Shown here one piece after another: positions 26,820-37,966 of a DNA stretch of 64,000 nucleotides; positions within the stretch are counted from its first letter, which is position 1; every line of letters begins with the position of its first letter. The notes under the pieces are model-generated. The model had not been told where the DNA came from. It did no database searches and saw only the letters and a program-made list of their open reading frames with translations. This DNA is from Nocardia gamkensis NBRC 108242 (GTDB lineage: Bacteria > Actinomycetota > Actinomycetes > Mycobacteriales > Mycobacteriaceae): NCBI RefSeq assembly GCF_001612985.1, contig NZ_BDBM01000029.1, forward strand, positions 1-64,000, given 5' to 3'. Made by a program: the position numbers and the translations under genes.

Positions 26820-28112
26820 GTGAACTTCTGGCCAGCGCCCCATGTCGAGGTCCCCGTACACGCGACCGTGACCCTGCCCGGATCGAAATCGATCACCAAC
26901 CGGGCGCTCATTCTGGCCGCCCTGGCCGAGGGCCCGTCCACGATCACCGGCGCGCTGCGCAGCCGTGACACCGACCTGATGATCACCGCGCTGCGCGCGC
27001 TCGGCGCGAGCATCGAGGGTGCGGGCGACACGGTGACCGTGACCCCGGCGCCGCTGGGGGGCGGGACGGTCGACTGCGGGCTCGCGGGCACGGTGATGCG
27101 CTTCCTGCCGCCGGTCGCGGCGCTGGCGTCGGGCGATGTCGCGTTCGACGGTGACGAACAGGCCAGGATCCGTCCGTTGCGCACCATCCTGGACGCGCTG
27201 CGCGCGCTCGGCGCCGACGTCGACGGCGACACGCTGCCGTTCACGGTGCACGGCAAGGGCGCGCTGCGCGGCGGCACCGTGACGATCGACGCGTCCGGGT
27301 CGTCGCAGTTCGTCTCCGGCCTGCTGCTGTCGGCCGCGCGCTTCGACGAAGGCCTGGTGGTGCACCACGACGGCAAGCCGCTGCCGTCGATGCCGCATAT
27401 CGAGATGACGGTGGAGATGCTGCGCCGCGCCGACGTGCGGGTGCAGGCGCCCGCGGACAGCTTCAAGGCGCAGACCTGGACCGTGGAACCGGGACCGATC
27501 CGCGCGGTGGACTGGGAGGTCGAGCCGGACCTGTCCAACGCCACCCCGTTCCTGGCCGCGGCCGCGGTCACGGGTGGCACGGTCAGCATCCCGCACTGGC
27601 CGCGGCTGACCACCCAGCCGGGTGACGTGATCCGCGAGATCCTGGTGCGGATGGGCGCCGAAGCGCGGATCTTCGACGGCGTGCTCACCGTGCACGGCCC
27701 GGACCGGCTGGCGGGCATCGACATCGACCTGCACGATGTGGGCGAGCTGACGCCCACCGTCGCCGCGCTGGCGGCGCTGGCCGATTCCCCGTCGGTGCTG
27801 CGCGGGATCTCGCATCTGCGCGGGCACGAAACCGACCGCCTGGCAGCGCTTTCCACCGAGATCAACCGCCTCGGCGGCAAGGTGACCGAGACCGAGGACG
27901 GGCTGGAGATCGTGCCCGCCGACCTGCACGGCGGCACGTGGCATTCCTACGCCGATCACCGGATGGCCACGGCGGGAGCCATTCTCGGCCTCCGAGTGCC
28001 CGGCATCGAGATCGAGGACATCGGCACCACGGCCAAGACTCTGCCGAACTTCGTCGCCCTCTGGGAGCGCATGCTCGAGCCCGCGCTATCCGACGAAGGA
28101 GCGGCGCACTGA
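26820..28112 (+). CDS. aroA: 3-phosphoshikimate 1-carboxyvinyltransferase (EPSP synthase)
   Basis: 430 aa. Active-site signature PGSKSITNRALILAALAEG (Lys23), the second signature LRGHETDRLAALSTEI and DHRMATAGA. It joins shikimate-3-phosphate with phosphoenolpyruvate in the shikimate pathway. GTG 26820 is used because the conserved N-terminus begins there; the frame runs on through the repeat upstream, which is a non-coding effect. Its end overlaps the rsgA start by 4 bp. Confidence 0.95.
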   Translation: MNFWPAPHVEVPVHATVTLPGSKSITNRALILAALAEGPSTITGALRSRDTDLMITALRALGASIEGAGDTVTVTPAPLGGGTVDCGLAGTVMRFLPPVAALASGDVAFDGDEQARIRPLRTILDALRALGADVDGDTLPFTVHGKGALRGGTVTIDASGSSQFVSGLLLSAARFDEGLVVHHDGKPLPSMPHIEMTVEMLRRADVRVQAPADSFKAQTWTVEPGPIRAVDWEVEPDLSNATPFLAAAAVTGGTVSIPHWPRLTTQPGDVIREILVRMGAEARIFDGVLTVHGPDRLAGIDIDLHDVGELTPTVAALAALADSPSVLRGISHLRGHETDRLAALSTEINRLGGKVTETEDGLEIVPADLHGGTWHSYADHRMATAGAILGLRVPGIEIEDIGTTAKTLPNFVALWERMLEPALSDEGAAH

Positions 28113-29110
28113 GCGGGGGACGGCGCTCCGCGGCCAGCTACGACGAATCCGATGTCCGGGTTCGGCCGGGGCGGAGTTCCCGTCCCCGCACCAAGACCCG
28201 GCCGCAGCACAACGACGCCGAGCCGGCCATGGTGGTCTCGGTCGACCGGGGGCGCTGGGGGTGTGTACTCGGTGGTGATCCGGAGCGCCGCATCGTCGCG
28301 ATGCGGGCCAGGGAGCTGGGTCGCACCCCGATCGTGGTCGGCGACCAGGTGGACGTGGTCGGCGATCTGTCCGGGCGACCGGACAGCCTCGCCCGTATCG
28401 TCCGGGTCGCCGATCGGCGAACGGTGTTGCGCCGCACCGCCGACGACACCGATCCGTACGAGCGACTCGTGGTCGGCAACGCGGAGCGGCTGTTCATCGT
28501 GGTCGCGCTCGCCGACCCGCCTCCGCGCACCGGCTTCGTGGAACGGGCGATGGTCGCCGCGTACGCCGGTGGGCTGCAACCGGTTCTGTGCCTGACCAAG
28601 CACGATCTGGCCGCCGACTCCGAATTCGCCGCCGCCTTCGACGATCTCGATCTCACCATCGTCTACGGCGGCATAGATGATCCACTCGAGCCGGTCCTGG
28701 AGCTGCTCACCGACCACCTCACCGCGCTGATCGGCCACTCCGGCGTCGGCAAGTCGACACTGGTCAATCGTCTTGTGCCGGATGCGGAGCGGGCCGTGGG
28801 CGTGGTGTCGGGGGTGGGCAAGGGCAAGCACACCTCCACCCAGTCGGTCGCGCTCCCGTTGCCGGATGGCGGCTGGGTCATCGACACACCCGGGGTGCGA
28901 TCGTTCGGCCTGGCCCACATCACTCCCGACGACGTGATCGCCGCCTTCACCGATCTCGCCGGAGCCATCGAGGACTGCCCGCGCGGCTGCACCCATCTCG
29001 GCCCGCCCGCCGACCCCGAATGCGCGCTGGACGAGCTTCCCGGCAAGGAACGCCGGGTGGCCGCCATCCGCCTCCTGCTCGTCGCCCTGACCTCCAACGA
29101 TCCCTGGTAA
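28109..29110 (+). CDS. rsgA: Ribosome small-subunit GTPase RsgA
   Basis: 333 aa. OB-fold (about 40-100), circularly permuted GTPase with CLTKHDL (G4), GHSGVGKSTLVNRL (G1) and DTPGVRSFG (G3), and a zinc knuckle (CPRGCTHLG...EC). It acts late in 30S maturation. The conserved N-terminus (YDESDVRVRPG) needs a start at CTG 28109: GAAGGAG lies 7 bases upstream and CTG overlaps the aroA stop. No ATG/GTG/TTG is available between that point and the conserved core. Confidence 0.93.
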   Translation: MSGGRRSAASYDESDVRVRPGRSSRPRTKTRPQHNDAEPAMVVSVDRGRWGCVLGGDPERRIVAMRARELGRTPIVVGDQVDVVGDLSGRPDSLARIVRVADRRTVLRRTADDTDPYERLVVGNAERLFIVVALADPPPRTGFVERAMVAAYAGGLQPVLCLTKHDLAADSEFAAAFDDLDLTIVYGGIDDPLEPVLELLTDHLTALIGHSGVGKSTLVNRLVPDAERAVGVVSGVGKGKHTSTQSVALPLPDGGWVIDTPGVRSFGLAHITPDDVIAAFTDLAGAIEDCPRGCTHLGPPADPECALDELPGKERRVAAIRLLLVALTSNDPW

Positions 29111-29115
29111 GCGGG

Positions 29116-29493
29116 TCAGTGCCCGTCCGGCTGTCCGGGCGCGAACGGCCACTCTTCGAACCACACACAGCGGCCACCCTGGTCGAAGCGCAGGATCCAC
29201 AGGTCTCGCCACCGCGCCGGGGTGTCCCGCGCGTATTCCACCTCCACCCGGACCACCGCGGTGTCCCCGTCCACGGCGACGATGCTCGATCGCAGGGCGA
29301 ACTGCTCGTCGGGCCCGTCTCGGCCGCCTTCCCAGAAGTCGGCGAGCGCATCGAGACCGGTCAGCGGCCGCGCCCACGGCGAGACGAGGTATCCGGCGTC
29401 CGCGGCGAACAGGTCGGCGAGTTGTTCGGTGCCCGCCGACCGCCAGGCTCGCTCGTATCCGGCGATCCATGCTTCGACAGCTGCGCGGTCCAC
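29116..29493 (-). CDS. SnoaL/NTF2-like fold protein
   Basis: 125 aa. NTF2-like cone fold judged from EAWIAGYERAWRSAGTEQLADLFAADA and the closing strands RWRDLWILRFDQGGRC. The small cavity fold is used by isomerases, hydrolases and non-enzymes; no function can be assigned. GTG 29493 lacks a good ribosome site and the frame is open to 29622, so the start is unsure. It is convergent with rsgA (5 bp apart). Confidence 0.7.
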   Translation of the reverse strand: MDRAAVEAWIAGYERAWRSAGTEQLADLFAADAGYLVSPWARPLTGLDALADFWEGGRDGPDEQFALRSSIVAVDGDTAVVRVEVEYARDTPARWRDLWILRFDQGGRCVWFEEWPFAPGQPDGH

Positions 29494-29629
29494 GCCAGGA
29501 AGATACGCCGGTCCGCCCGGCTGTTCCGGCGCGTTCGGCTCACCGCTCGCGTGTCGTGCTGCACCGGCTGGCGTCCGTGCTGGCGCGCCAGGTCGGTGCT
29601 GCCGGAGCCGTGCGAATTCCACGACACGA

Positions 29630-29662
29630 CGAAGGCGCCCGAGGAGACCTCGGGCGCCTTCG
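29630..29662. terminator. Terminator hairpin after secA1
   Basis: A perfect 15-bp stem, CGAAGGCGCCCGAGG with CCTCGGGCGCCTTCG, 3-nt loop, 11 bp beyond the secA1 stop. The T-run (TTTT) is on the plus strand; in secA1 direction the stem is preceded by an A-run, giving a bidirectional shape. Confidence 0.8.
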
Positions 29663-29673
29663 TTTTCAGCGGT

Positions 29674-32538
<2,865 letters not shown>

Positions 32539-32657
32539 GGGTCTCGTCAGTCCTCTGGTCGGTGTGTCAAATCGTGTCGTCGGCCCCCGGGCCGGTGCGG
32601 GCCCACGCGGTTGCGCGGAATCCGCTGCATGCTTCATGGTAATGCTCTATCTAATTT

Positions 32658-32807
32658 GCAGCGCCTGCGGCGCTGCGTGTTCGCGGCCCCCTCATGGCTC
32701 GCGTCCGAGCGACCGCCGCTGGCGACTTCGTCGCGGACGCGGCGGCCACTCGGACGCGAGCCGGGCCGCGAACGGCGCATGCTCGGTCTAGCTTCGCTCG
32801 AAACCGG
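32658..32807 (-). repeat. Complete intergenic hairpin repeat, copy D
   Basis: On the minus strand: leader 32807-32775, outer arm 32773-32763, left inner arm 32762-32739, loop, right inner arm 32719-32696, outer arm 32691-32679, terminal hairpin GCAGCGCC-GCA-GGCGCTGC at 32676-32658. It is oriented toward secA1 and ends 119 bp before its start. The inner stem again combines compensatory changes with G-T wobbles. Confidence 0.9.
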
Positions 32808-33125
32808 TGGTTGGGCCGATGTGGGCGGGTGATGTGGTTCTCGTGCGATCTCGGTGTGCGCGACACGGTGGAGCAGGCGAACGGCGTCGTTCGCGACTTC
32901 ATCGTCACAAGTGCGACAACCGGTAGGCAGTTTCGACGGTGCGACCCGGTGCGGACTGTGATCAGATCGAGGCCCCAGGGCGAGTGGGCGGCGTGCCACC
33001 GAATCCAGGGGTGCGGGAATAGGGTGTACGTGATTCATCGGAAATGCCGCAACGGCCGGGGTAACGGTCGCTGCGGCAGCACAATGAAGCGGGGGACGGC
33101 ATCGGGAAAAGGAGTACCGGGCAGC
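32808..33125 (+). other. Leader region of the acyltransferase gene
   Basis: 318 bp between the repeat and the wax-ester-synthase-like gene. AAAAGGAG at about 33106-33113 may be the ribosome site. No promoter could be picked with confidence, and no protein-like codon pattern is evident. Confidence 0.4.
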
Positions 33126-34547
33126 GTGATCACGAGACTGACGCCGCAGGACACGGCCTTCTACCGGCTCGAGTCGAGTAGCAATCCGATCCATATCGGC
33201 TCTCTCGCGATCCTGCGGAACACCGAACCCGGCGACGGCGCGGACCGGGCGGTTCTGGACTACGACCGGCTGGTCGACCTGGTCGAGAGCAGGCTCGCGC
33301 TGGTGCCGAGGTACCGGCGCAAGGTGCGCGAGATCCCGCTGTCGCTCGGGCGGCCGGTCTGGGTCGAGGACAGCCGGTTCGACATCACCTACCACATCCG
33401 GCGCTCGGCGCTCCCCGGTCCCGGCACCGACGAGCAACTGCACGACCTGGTCGCCCGGCTCACCTCCCACCCCTTGGATCCGGCCCGGCCGCTCTGGGAG
33501 ATGTACCTGATCGAACGGCTGTCCGACGGCCGCTGCGCGATCTTCACCAAGTCGCATTCCGCCCTGGTGGACGGGGACACCGCGCTGGAGATCGGTCACG
33601 TGATCCTCGACGCGGGGCCCGCGCCCCGCGAACTGGCCGGTGACGATTGGATCGCGCCGCGCGAACCGGGCGAGGTCGAGCTGCTGGTGGGCGCGCTGGC
33701 CGATCTCGCCGCGCAGCCGCGTAAGGCGCTGGAAGTGGCCCGCGACGCGAGCGCGGGTGCGTTCGCGGTGCTGGGGACGGCGGGCAAGGCGGTCGAGTCG
33801 GTGGTCGCCGCGGTGCGCACGGCGGCGACCGGCGCGCCCGCCAGCCCGCTGAACGCCCGTACCTCGCGCAACCGGCGCTTCGACGTGGTGCGCACCGACC
33901 TGGCGGACTACCGCACCATCCGCGGGCGTTTCGGTTGCTCGATCAACGACGCGATCCTCGCCGTGGTCACCGGAGCGCTGCGCAACTGGCTGCTCTCGCG
34001 CGGGGAAGCGCTCACCGAGTCGACCGCGCTGCGGGCGGTGGTGCCGATGTCGGTGTACGTCGAGGGAGCCGACGGCGACCAGGCGCAGACGGCGAGCGAG
34101 GTGTCGTCGTTCCTGATCGACCTGCCGGTCGGCGAACCGAATCCGGTGATGCGGCTGTCGCACATCGCGCACGCGACCGAACTGAACGGACGCCAGCGGC
34201 GCGGCGTCCGCGCGCGCACCCTGGTGCACTTGGCCGGTTTCGCTCCGGCCAGCCTGCATGCGATGAGCGTGCGCGCGGCGAGTACGTTCGCAGAACACAC
34301 GTTCAATCTGGTGATCACCAACGCGCCGGGTCCGCAGGCGCCGATGTACATCGGCGGCGCGCGGATGCTGGAGATGTACCCGGTGTCGCCACTGCTGCGC
34401 AATCAGGCATCGAGCATCGGGATCACGTCCTACGACGGACGGGTGTTCTACGGTCTCAACGCCGACCGCGACGCGATGGCCGACATCGGCGTGCTCGCCA
34501 CGGCGGTGCGCGATTCCATGGAGGAGATGCTCGGTGCCTGCGTCTGA
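33126..34547 (+). CDS. Wax ester synthase/diacylglycerol acyltransferase family protein
   Basis: 473 aa. WS/DGAT fold starting ITRLTPQDTAFYRLES, with the conserved inner blocks SINDAILAVVTGALRNWL and NLVITNAPGPQAPMYIGGA. Members make triacylglycerol or wax ester from acyl-CoA. The active-site motif HHxxxDG reads SHSALVDG: the second (catalytic) His and Asp are kept but the first His is Ser. GTG 33126 with AAAGGAG somewhat far upstream (11 nt). Its end overlaps the next gene by 14 bp. Matches the Rv3233c/Rv3234c region. Confidence 0.88.
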   Translation: MITRLTPQDTAFYRLESSSNPIHIGSLAILRNTEPGDGADRAVLDYDRLVDLVESRLALVPRYRRKVREIPLSLGRPVWVEDSRFDITYHIRRSALPGPGTDEQLHDLVARLTSHPLDPARPLWEMYLIERLSDGRCAIFTKSHSALVDGDTALEIGHVILDAGPAPRELAGDDWIAPREPGEVELLVGALADLAAQPRKALEVARDASAGAFAVLGTAGKAVESVVAAVRTAATGAPASPLNARTSRNRRFDVVRTDLADYRTIRGRFGCSINDAILAVVTGALRNWLLSRGEALTESTALRAVVPMSVYVEGADGDQAQTASEVSSFLIDLPVGEPNPVMRLSHIAHATELNGRQRRGVRARTLVHLAGFAPASLHAMSVRAASTFAEHTFNLVITNAPGPQAPMYIGGARMLEMYPVSPLLRNQASSIGITSYDGRVFYGLNADRDAMADIGVLATAVRDSMEEMLGACV

Positions 34548-35106
34548 TCAGAACAAGCTGAGGGTCTACATCCCGGCTACGGTGCCGATGCTGCGCGAGC
34601 TGGTCGACAACCGGGAACTGTCCGCCGTCGGCGGGACCGCGTTCGCGGTGACGCCCGCGCTGCGCGAGGCCTACGCCTCCGGCGACGACGAGGAGCTCGG
34701 CGAAGTCGCCATGAACGAGGCCGCCCGCGCCTCGCTGCGGCTGCTCGCCGCCGAACGCGAGGCGATCGGGTCGTCGGAGGAGTCCGACGACGAGGCCGCG
34801 CCGGTCGCGGGCGGCAGTCCCGTCTACCGGCGCGCGGTGATCGCCGCCGACGTGACCGGCGCGAAACTGAGGCCCGACCTCGACGACGCGGTGGTCCGGC
34901 TGGCCGGTCCGATCGGCTACCAGCAGATCGCCTCGGTGCACGTCGATCTGGCCGACGCCGAACCGCAGGTGGCCAAGGCCGTCGACGTGGTGGACGCGGC
35001 CGATCTCGGCGACACCGACGCGGAGTTCGTCCTCGGGGACGCCGAGGACCATCAATTGGCCTGGTACGCCGCTCAGGAGCTGCCGTTCCTGCTCGAACTG
35101 CTCTGA
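34534..35106 (+). CDS. DUF6912 family protein (Rv3231c type)
   Basis: 190 aa from GTG. Begins LRVYIPATVPMLRELV and contains YRRAVIAADVTGAK; acidic throughout, with no membrane segments. A conserved actinobacterial protein of unknown function that sits between the acyltransferase and the desaturase reductase here as in mycobacteria. Coupled to the upstream gene by overlap. Confidence 0.8.
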   Translation: MPASDQNKLRVYIPATVPMLRELVDNRELSAVGGTAFAVTPALREAYASGDDEELGEVAMNEAARASLRLLAAEREAIGSSEESDDEAAPVAGGSPVYRRAVIAADVTGAKLRPDLDDAVVRLAGPIGYQQIASVHVDLADAEPQVAKAVDVVDAADLGDTDAEFVLGDAEDHQLAWYAAQELPFLLELL

Positions 35107-35140
35107 TCGCGCCCGCGTGCGCGGGCTCACCCACCGCGAT

Positions 35141-35160
35141 AACCTACGATGCCGTAACCT
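35141..35160. promoter_or_regulatory. Palindromic operator-like site, AACCTAC-N6-GTAACCT
   Basis: AACCTAC and GTAACCT separated by 6 nt (GATGCC), 70 bp upstream of the ferredoxin-reductase-like gene. The same AACYTAC-N6-GTAA layout recurs before the second desaturase and the thiolase genes, so it probably binds a shared fatty-acid regulator. Confidence 0.6.
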
Positions 35161-35230
35161 TGCTGGCGAGGCATCCGATCGGCGAGACGGCGGCCTGCGC
35201 ATCCGGACGACAGGGAGATCAACGGCAGCG

Positions 35231-36388
35231 ATGGGTTCGAAAATTGGGAGCTTCTCCGTGCGAAGCGTCCGCGCGTGGCTGGAGGCGCCCGCCGCGAGCG
35301 TCGCCGAGCGTGGCGGCAAACTGAACGTGCTGCGCGGCGCCGTGGCGCGGGTGACCACGCCGTTGCTGCCCGACGACTACCTGCACCTGGCCAACCCGCT
35401 GTGGTCGGCGCGCGAACTGCGCGGGCGCATCGTGGAGGTGCGCAAGGAAACCGCCGACTCCGCGACGCTGGTGATTCAGCCCGGATGGGGCTTCGACTTC
35501 AAATATCTGCCCGGCCAATACATCGGCATCGGCCTTCTGGTCGACGGACGCTGGCACTGGCGTTCGTATTCGCTGACCTGTCCGCCGGATTGGTCGGTGC
35601 CGGGTCACGCCGGTAAGCGGTTGATCTCCATCGCCGTGAAGGCGATGCCGGAGGGCTTCCTGTCCAGCCATCTGGTCAGCGGCGTGCCGGTCGGCACCGT
35701 CGTCCGGCTCGCCGCCCCGCAGGGCGGATTCGTGTTGCCGTACCCGCCGCCGGAGAAGGTGCTGTTCCTCACCGCGGGCAGCGGCATCACCCCGGTGATG
35801 TCCATGCTGCGTGCGATGGACCGGCGCGAGCTGTTCACCGACGTGGCGCACATGCACTCGGCCCGGACCGCCGACGACGTGATGTTCGGTGCGGAACTGC
35901 GCGCGCTGCACGAGCGCAACCCGAGCTTCGACACCCGTCTGCATCTCACCGCCGAGAAGGGCAAGTTCGCACTCGCCGACCTCGACTCCGAGTTCCCCGA
36001 TTGGCGCGAACGCCACACCTGGGCGTGCGGCCCGGTCGGGATGCTCGACGAGATCGAGGATCACTGGCGCGAGGCGGGCCTGTCGGACCGGCTGCACGTC
36101 GAGCGCTTCGAAATCGAGCGCTCGTCGGTCGGCGCGGGCGGCACGGTCACCTTCGGCAAGACCGGCCGCACCGTCGAGGCCGACGGCGCGACCAGCCTGC
36201 TCGAGGCCGGTGAGTCCGCCGGCGTGCAGATGCCGTTCGGCTGCCGGATGGGCATCTGCCAGACCTGCGTGGTCACCTTGAGTTCCGGCCACACGCGCGA
36301 CCTGCGCAACGGTGAGGAGCGCCGGGAAGGCGACAAGGTGCAGACCTGTATCTCGGTAGCGGCGGGCGACTGCACCCTGGACGTGTAG
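35231..36388 (+). CDS. Ferredoxin-type reductase partner of acyl-CoA desaturase (Rv3230c type)
   Basis: 385 aa. FAD-binding barrel (RSYSLTCPP), NAD-binding domain (LFLTAGSGITPVMSMLR, TWACGPVGMLDEI) and a C-terminal plant-type [2Fe-2S] domain with CRMGICQTC and a fourth Cys in TCISV. In M. tuberculosis this protein passes electrons from NADPH to the DesA3 stearoyl-CoA desaturase, encoded beside it there and here. The desaturase gene begins 45 bp downstream. Confidence 0.93.
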   Translation: MGSKIGSFSVRSVRAWLEAPAASVAERGGKLNVLRGAVARVTTPLLPDDYLHLANPLWSARELRGRIVEVRKETADSATLVIQPGWGFDFKYLPGQYIGIGLLVDGRWHWRSYSLTCPPDWSVPGHAGKRLISIAVKAMPEGFLSSHLVSGVPVGTVVRLAAPQGGFVLPYPPPEKVLFLTAGSGITPVMSMLRAMDRRELFTDVAHMHSARTADDVMFGAELRALHERNPSFDTRLHLTAEKGKFALADLDSEFPDWRERHTWACGPVGMLDEIEDHWREAGLSDRLHVERFEIERSSVGAGGTVTFGKTGRTVEADGATSLLEAGESAGVQMPFGCRMGICQTCVVTLSSGHTRDLRNGEERREGDKVQTCISVAAGDCTLDV

Positions 36389-36433
36389 TCCTCCGGGTAC
36401 CCTCGAGGTGTATCGAGTAGGGAAAGGACGCCG

Positions 36434-37867
36434 GTGGCCATCACCGACATCAAAACATTCGCCCACCTGACAGCGGCCGATATCGAGACACTGGGACAGG
36501 AACTGGATTCCATCCGGCGTTCGGTGGAGTTGTCCCGTGGCGAGCGTGACGCGAAGTACATCCGGCGCGCGATCGCGGCGCAGCGCGGTCTCGAAGTCGC
36601 GGCTCGCGCCGTGCTGTTCGGCAGCCGAAACCGCTGGGCCTGGCTGACCGGCACCGCGCTGCTGTCGGTCGCCAAGATCATCGAGAACATGGAGCTCGGG
36701 CACAACGTCAGCCACGGGCAATGGGACTGGATGAACGACCCGGAGATCCACTCCACCTCGTGGGAGTGGGACATGACCGGCCCCTCCGCGCAGTGGCGCC
36801 GCGCGCACAACTACTCCCACCACACCTATACCAATGTGCTGGGCAAGGACGAGGATCTCGGCTTCGGCATCCTGCGGATGACCCGCGACGAGCCGTGGCG
36901 GCCGATCCACCTGGTGCAGCCGCTGGCGAACCTGCTGCTGGCCGCGACCTTCGAGTGGGGCATCGCGCTGCACGACTGGGACATCGAGAAAGAGCTGTCG
37001 GGCGCACCGCGCCGCCTGATGTCGGAGCCGAACCTGGAGTTCGGACGCAAGATCTCCCGTCAGGTGGCCAAGGACTTCCTGTTCTATCCAGCGCTCACCG
37101 GACGGGCGTTCAAGCAGACGCTGAAAGCGAACGCGACGGCGAACCTGGTCCGCAATCTCTGGGCGTACGCGGTGATCTTCTGCGGCCACTTCCCCGACGG
37201 CGCGGAGAAGTTCACCATCGAGCAGCTGGAGAACGAGACCAGCGGCGAGTGGTACCTGCGCCAGATGCTCGGCAGCGCGAACTTCAAGGCCGGGCCCGCC
37301 ATGGCGTTCATGAGCGGCAACCTCTGCTACCAGATCGAGCACCACCTGTTCCCCGATCTGCCGAGCAACCGATACCCGGAGATCGCGGTGCGGGTGCGCG
37401 AGCTGTGCGACAAGTACGACCTGCCCTACACCACCGGGTCGCTGGGCAAGCAGTACCTGCTCGCCTTCCGCACGATCCACAAGCTGGCGCTGCCGGACCG
37501 GTTCCTCAAGGCGACCGCCGACAACGCGCCCGAGACCTCGTCGGAACGCAAGTTCGCCGGTATCACGCTGCCGTCGCTCGGCACGGAGTCCACGCACTGG
37601 CTGCGCATCGATCCGGAGACCGGCAAGCGCCGCGGCCTGCGTTCGGCGTTGCACGAGGCGAAGATCGTGCTGAAGGAGAAGGCGCGACAGGAGAAGGAGA
37701 TGCTGCGCGAGGCCAAGGCGGCGCTGAAGGAGAAGGCCGAGCACGAAGGTCAGGTTCTGCGGGAAGCCAAGGTCGCGTTCCAGGAGCGAGCCCGGCACGA
37801 ACAAGCGGCGCTGCGCGAAAAAGCTATGCGGGACAGGCGGTTTCGCTTTCTCCGAAGGGCGCGCTAA
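36434..37867 (+). CDS. desA3: Acyl-CoA desaturase DesA3-like, with repeated C-terminal tail
   Basis: 477 aa from GTG. Membrane-bound diiron desaturase with His boxes GHNVSHG, HNYSHHTYTN and QIEHHLFPDLPSNRY, two paired hydrophobic regions. It places a double bond in stearoyl-CoA. The last 65 residues are unusual: three 18-residue units (residues 413-430, 431-448, 449-466) of the pattern LKEKA..E..-LREAK.A, strongly charged and heptad-like. The neighbouring paralogue lacks them. Co-transcribed with its reductase. Confidence 0.94.
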   Translation: MAITDIKTFAHLTAADIETLGQELDSIRRSVELSRGERDAKYIRRAIAAQRGLEVAARAVLFGSRNRWAWLTGTALLSVAKIIENMELGHNVSHGQWDWMNDPEIHSTSWEWDMTGPSAQWRRAHNYSHHTYTNVLGKDEDLGFGILRMTRDEPWRPIHLVQPLANLLLAATFEWGIALHDWDIEKELSGAPRRLMSEPNLEFGRKISRQVAKDFLFYPALTGRAFKQTLKANATANLVRNLWAYAVIFCGHFPDGAEKFTIEQLENETSGEWYLRQMLGSANFKAGPAMAFMSGNLCYQIEHHLFPDLPSNRYPEIAVRVRELCDKYDLPYTTGSLGKQYLLAFRTIHKLALPDRFLKATADNAPETSSERKFAGITLPSLGTESTHWLRIDPETGKRRGLRSALHEAKIVLKEKARQEKEMLREAKAALKEKAEHEGQVLREAKVAFQERARHEQAALREKAMRDRRFRFLRRAR

Positions 37868-37929
37868 CCTACCAGCCGATAACTGGGATCGCAATAGGGT
37901 GATCGACACACCCACGCGGCACACCTCGC

Positions 37930-37964
37930 AACCTACGCTTTCGTAACTTACGGTAAAGTAACCC
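37930..37964. promoter_or_regulatory. Two overlapping operator-like palindromes at the second desaturase promoter
   Basis: Site 1 (37930-37949) AACCTAC-N6-GTAACTT and site 2 (37945-37964) AACTTAC-N6-GTAACCC share the bases AACTT. TAAAGT at 37954-37959 fits a -10 box 7 nt before the ATG, so a bound regulator would cover the promoter and the transcript would be leaderless. Confidence 0.65.
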
Positions 37965-37966
37965 GT

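Noticed and set aside
26186..27959. Long frames through the repeat region before aroA, giving reiterated Arg/Ala/Ser-rich peptides
   Set aside because: The peptides only translate the non-coding hairpin repeat; the same phrases appear in several frames and both strands at every repeat locus.
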